DNA from: Flexivirga meconopsidis | GTDB taxonomy: Bacteria; Actinomycetota; Actinomycetes; Actinomycetales; Dermatophilaceae | DNA length: 64,000 nucleotides | Assembly: GCF_026162425.1 (NCBI RefSeq) | Contig: NZ_JAOBQJ010000001.1 | Coordinates: forward strand, 248,001-312,000 | Direction of reading: 5' to 3' | Part shown: positions 60,956 to 64,000 of the stretch, one piece after another | Numbering within the stretch: position 1 is the first letter of the stretch | Layout: every line of letters starts with the position of its first letter | The notes under the pieces: generated by a model | What the model was told of the DNA's origin: nothing | The model's input: the letters and a program-made list of their open reading frames with translations, nothing else | Database searches by the model: none | Translations under genes and position numbers: made by a program

Positions 60956-62440
60956 ATGACGAATCTGGCGGCCAACCTCGCAGCGACCGCGGACAAGCAC
61001 CCCGACGTTGTCGCGATCAAGCTCGATGACTTCGAACTGACCTACGCCCAGTTGCGCGATGCGGCAGCGAAATTCGCGGGCAAGCTGGTCGCGCGCGGGA
61101 TCAAGCCGGGTGACCGGGTCGCGCTGTCACAGCCCAACCTGCCGACGTTCCCGGTGATCTTCTACGGGGCGCTCTGGGCCGGCGCCACCGTCATACCGAT
61201 GAACCCGCTGTTCAAGCCGCGGGAGATCGAGTACTACCTGTCCGACTCCGGTGCGTCGATCATGTTCGGCATGCCCGGCGACGGCGAGGCAGGTGCCAAG
61301 GAGGCAGGAGTCGACTTCGAGGCCGTCGACCCGGCGGACCCGGTGGCACTCATCGGCGACGCCGACCCGATCCCCGAGCCGGTCGACCGGGCGCCCGACG
61401 ACACCGCGGTCATCCTCTACACCTCCGGCACCACCGGCCGGCCGAAGGGCGCCGAGCTGACCCACCACAACCTCGACGACAACTGCCACATGGTCGTCGA
61501 CCAGTTGATCGGCACCGAGCCGGGCGACGTGATCATGGGCTGCCTGCCGCTCTTCCACGTCTTCGGGCTGACCTGCGGTCTCAACGCAGGTGTGCTGAGT
61601 GGTGCGACCCTCACGCTGGTGCCGCGCTTCGACCCGGCCAAGGTGCTGGAGGTCATGCAGCGCGACAAGGCGACGATCTTCGAGGGCGTCCCGACGATGT
61701 ACAACGCGATGCTCACCGCTGCCGGCGACGGCGAGATCGACCTGGCGACCCTGCGCACCTGCTGCTCGGGCGGCGCGGCGCTGCCGGGCGAGGTCATGCG
61801 CCAGTTCGAGGAGCGCTTCGGCGCCAAGATCCTCGAGGGCTACGGCCTGTCCGAGACGTCTCCGGTCGCGTCGTTCAACCTGCCCGATCACCCGCGCAAG
61901 ATCGGCTCGATCGGCTTGCCGCTGCGGGGAGTCCAGATGCGCCTGGCCGAGCGCGACGGCTCGGACACCCCCGAGGGCGAGGTCGGCGAGATCGCGATCA
62001 AGGGCGACCTGATCATGAAGGGCTACTGGGACAAGCCGGAGGCCACCGCCGAGGCGATCAAGGACGGCTGGTTCTTCTCCGGCGACCTGGCCACCAAGGA
62101 CGACGAGGGCTACTACTTCATCGTCGACCGGGCCAAGGACATGATCATCCGCGGCGGCTACAACGTCTACCCGCGTGAGGTGGAGGAAGTCCTCTACGAG
62201 CACCCCGAAGTCGTCGAGGCGGCGGTGCTCGGTGTGCCCCACGAGCACTACGGCGAGGAAGTTGCGGCATACGTCGTCCGGGCGCCGGGATCGAATCTGG
62301 CCGCTGACACGTTGACCGAGTGGGTGAAGGAGCGGGTTGCGGCCTACAAGTACCCGCGCACCATCACGTTCATCGAGGCGTTGCCCAAGGGCGCGACCGG
62401 CAAGATCCTCAAGCGAGAGCTGCGCGAGCCGCAGAAGTGA
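60956..62440 (+). CDS. Long-chain acyl-CoA ligase (AMP-dependent)
   Basis: This 494-residue adenylating enzyme has the P-loop-like motif [18 protein letters not shown], the acyl pocket region [17 protein letters not shown], the A5 motif [31 protein letters not shown], and the C-terminal hinge [20 protein letters not shown] with Lys in [13 protein letters not shown]. It activates fatty acids to acyl-CoA. ATG 60956 is chosen; 60932 would extend into intergenic DNA. It is followed by a MarR regulator in the same direction. Confidence 0.94.
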   Translation: MTNLAANLAATADKHPDVVAIKLDDFELTYAQLRDAAAKFAGKLVARGIKPGDRVALSQPNLPTFPVIFYGALWAGATVIPMNPLFKPREIEYYLSDSGASIMFGMPGDGEAGAKEAGVDFEAVDPADPVALIGDADPIPEPVDRAPDDTAVILYTSGTTGRPKGAELTHHNLDDNCHMVVDQLIGTEPGDVIMGCLPLFHVFGLTCGLNAGVLSGATLTLVPRFDPAKVLEVMQRDKATIFEGVPTMYNAMLTAAGDGEIDLATLRTCCSGGAALPGEVMRQFEERFGAKILEGYGLSETSPVASFNLPDHPRKIGSIGLPLRGVQMRLAERDGSDTPEGEVGEIAIKGDLIMKGYWDKPEATAEAIKDGWFFSGDLATKDDEGYYFIVDRAKDMIIRGGYNVYPREVEEVLYEHPEVVEAAVLGVPHEHYGEEVAAYVVRAPGSNLAADTLTEWVKERVAAYKYPRTITFIEALPKGATGKILKRELREPQK

Positions 62441-62450
62441 CGGCACAGAG

Positions 62451-62478
62451 TTGACAGCACATAGACTAACTATGTAAC
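62451..62478 (+). promoter_or_regulatory. MarR-gene promoter with operator-like inverted repeat
   Basis: A -35 TTGACA (62451-62456) is followed by the inverted repeat ACATAG-ACTAA-CTATGT (62459-62475), which overlaps the likely -10 region (TGTAAC or TATGTA), 9 to 11 bases before ATG 62487. It is unusually A+T-rich for this genome and is a natural autorepression site for a MarR protein. Confidence 0.6.
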
Positions 62479-62486
62479 ATTCGCCC

Positions 62487-62930
62487 ATGAACGACACCCC
62501 TGTCAACGAAACCGGCTCGAGGCTGCTGGGCGCCGTGGCGCGGCTCAATCGCTGGGCGACGCGGCACGCCGAGTTGAGCATCCCGCCGGCTCAGGGGCGC
62601 CTGCTGTCTCTGATCGACGAGCTCGGTCCGGCTCGCATCGGTGAGCTCGCAGTCGCCGATCACTGCAGCCAGCCGACGATGACCACCCAGGTGCAGCGGG
62701 TCGAATCCGCAGGCTGGGCAACCCGATCCACCGATTCCAAGGACGCCCGGGTGGCGCTCATCGAGCTGACCGACGCCGGCCGCGAGATGCTCGCCAGCCT
62801 GCGTGCCTCGCGCGCTCGGGCGCTCGCGCCGGAGTTCGACCGGCTCTCGCGGGAGGAGCAGGAGGCGTTGCGCAGCGCGACCGAGATCATCCTGCGCGTG
62901 GTCGGTGCGAACGAACGTCCGCAATCGTGA
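62487..62930 (+). CDS. MarR family transcriptional regulator
   Basis: This 147-residue protein has a winged-helix DNA-binding core (about 50-100; RIGELAVADHCSQPTMTTQV, QRVESAGWATRSTDSKDARV) flanked by dimerisation helices. It belongs to the MarR family of ligand-responsive repressors. Its promoter carries an inverted repeat, so it probably represses itself; the acyl-CoA ligase upstream is a possible target if the ligand is an acyl compound. Confidence 0.92.
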   Translation: MNDTPVNETGSRLLGAVARLNRWATRHAELSIPPAQGRLLSLIDELGPARIGELAVADHCSQPTMTTQVQRVESAGWATRSTDSKDARVALIELTDAGREMLASLRASRARALAPEFDRLSREEQEALRSATEIILRVVGANERPQS

Positions 62931-62953
62931 GTGGGCCCCTCTAGTCTGGCCGT

Positions 62954-64000
62954 ATGCCGAAGGTCCACCCTGCGTCGCGCGCCGAGGATGCGCTCAACGC
63001 GGTCGTCGCGCGCCGGCTGCGCAAGCGCGGGTGGCAACTGCAGGTGATGCCCTTCACCGGGTATGGCGGGGCCGGCTTCGCCCGCATCATGGCTCGGGTG
63101 GTGCTGGCCCGCGACGGGCAGCCCGCGACGGCGCCGACCGCCGACGAGGCCAAGGCGCGCCGCGGTTTCAAGGTCTTCTTCTCCGCTCCGCTGGCCGAGG
63201 TGGACGTCGAAATCAGGTGTGGTGCCGCGACCGCGCAGGTCACCACTGACCGCGGCGGCTACCTCGACGTCGAGCTGCGCGACCACGGCTTCGCACCGGG
63301 CTGGCACACCGCGACGATCGGGGTCGGCGACATACAGGCCGAGGCGCCGGTGCAGATCATCTCGCAGGCCGCTCGCTTCGGGATCATCAGCGACATCGAC
63401 GACACCTGCCTGATCACCGCGCTGCCGCGGCCGATGATCGCCGCGTGGAACACGTTCGTGCTGGAGGAGACCGCGCGCAAGGTGGTCCCGGGCATGCCGG
63501 CGATGTTCCGCTCGCTGCTCGCCGGCGAGCCGGGGGCGCCGATCATCTACCTGTCGACCGGCGCCTGGAACACCCAGCCGATCCTGACCCGCTTCTTCCG
63601 GCGGCACGGCTTCCCGACCGGACCCATGCTGCTGACCGACTGGGGACCGACGCAGGACCGGGCATTCCGCAGCGGGCGCGAGCACAAACGCTCGACGCTG
63701 CGCCGGCTCGCCGAGGAGTTCCCGGACATCCAGTGGCTGCTGGTCGGCGACGACGGCCAGCACGACCCGGTGATCTACGAGGAGTTCGCGGTGGAGCATC
63801 CGGACAACGTCGCCTGCATCGCGATCCGTCAGCTGACCCCGACCCAGCAGGTGTTGTCGCATGGTCACCCACTCGCGCGTGACGAGTTCCGCGGGCGGCC
63901 GGTGCAGGTGATGGTCTGCGAGGGTCCGGACGGCTTCACGCTGCACCGGCTGGTGCGAAAAGTGTTGGCCGGCAGCCCTATCGAGCCCGAAGAGGTGAGG
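62954..64000 (+). CDS. App1-like DUF2183 phosphatase (runs off right edge)
   Basis: The visible 349 residues include a N-terminal beta-rich region (FKVFFSAPLAEVDVEIRCG, YLDVELRDHGFAPGWHTATI) and an App1/HAD-type phosphatidate phosphatase domain starting at GIISDIDDTCLITALPRPM (DxDxT), with YLSTGAWNTQPILTRFFRRH, LTDWGPTQDRAFRSGREHK and LVGDDGQHDPVIYEEF. Such proteins may dephosphorylate lipid phosphates. ATG 62954 is embedded in GTATGCCG. The C-terminus is outside the window. Confidence 0.88.
   Translation, partial: MPKVHPASRAEDALNAVVARRLRKRGWQLQVMPFTGYGGAGFARIMARVVLARDGQPATAPTADEAKARRGFKVFFSAPLAEVDVEIRCGAATAQVTTDRGGYLDVELRDHGFAPGWHTATIGVGDIQAEAPVQIISQAARFGIISDIDDTCLITALPRPMIAAWNTFVLEETARKVVPGMPAMFRSLLAGEPGAPIIYLSTGAWNTQPILTRFFRRHGFPTGPMLLTDWGPTQDRAFRSGREHKRSTLRRLAEEFPDIQWLLVGDDGQHDPVIYEEFAVEHPDNVACIAIRQLTPTQQVLSHGHPLARDEFRGRPVQVMVCEGPDGFTLHRLVRKVLAGSPIEPEEVR

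Noticed and set aside
1-64000. GTATGNCG considered as an FtsK-orienting (KOPS-like) sequence
   Set aside because: Occurrences are about equal on the two strands, whereas such sequences are strongly strand-biased along a replichore.

Overview
The window is a GC-rich (about 70 percent G+C), densely coded actinobacterial chromosome segment. The F420 gene fbiC, DUF222-HNH, TerD and UBP-zinc-finger proteins, frequent GTG starts and many 4-base ATGA/GTGA stop/start overlaps support this. My guess is a member of the Micrococcales (Dermacoccaceae/Intrasporangiaceae-like), but that is inference, not a search result. No rRNA, tRNA, CRISPR array, phage or insertion sequence was recognised. Two genes run off the edges: a sensor kinase on the left and an App1-type phosphatase on the right.

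Layout. 1-6.2 kb: partial histidine kinase, a COG4705-like membrane protein, uppP, a zinc alcohol dehydrogenase bracketed by copies of one palindrome, an FAD-dependent reductase and an SDR. 6.5-9.6 kb: fbiC (F420 deazaflavin synthesis) and a YqeB-like membrane protein. 9.6-13.8 kb: TetR, then a PadR-type regulator with a molybdate/tungstate-type ABC transporter (binding lipoprotein plus fused permease-ATPase). 13.9-23.3 kb: an eight-gene reverse-strand operon, every junction overlapping by 4 bases, encoding an acyl-CoA-dehydrogenase-like protein, a PIG-L deacetylase/methyltransferase fusion and six glycosyltransferase proteins. It looks like a complete soluble pathway for an unidentified glycoconjugate. 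23.4-30.2 kb: Nudix, DUF222-HNH, a TPMT-like methyltransferase, a SPOUT RNA methyltransferase, a divergent TetR/MFS pair and a UBP zinc finger.

30.4-42.5 kb: a tellurite/Ter-type stress cluster. It holds telA, an unknown partner, three TerD proteins, a Ter-associated protein whose linker contains REP-like DNA repeats in frame, a DUF475/TerC membrane protein, a HAD protein and two paralogous phosphoribosyltransferases. Inside it sit a CopD/secreted-protein pair and a DUF4397/class F sortase pair. 42.5-49.1 kb: an orphan ABC ATPase, an amidase, a PucR regulator, an unknown protein, an HdeD-like protein and a YtcJ-like amidohydrolase.

49.3-53.3 kb: an arfABC-like operon with the architecture of the mycobacterial OmpATb locus. 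Its third gene is greatly expanded, with four sunset-type domains separated by Ala/Gly/Thr/Ser-rich linkers. 53.4-56.2 kb: a CPBP membrane protein, an ABC ATPase and a large membrane protein, probably one exporter. 56.2-60.3 kb: MurNAc recycling genes (anmK, an N-acetylglucosamine-kinase-like protein, an RpiR regulator and murQ). 60.3-64 kb: thpR, an acyl-CoA ligase, MarR and App1.

A short motif, GTATGNCG, recurs on both strands throughout, in genes and between them, and accounts for most of the rare ATA isoleucine codons noticed.
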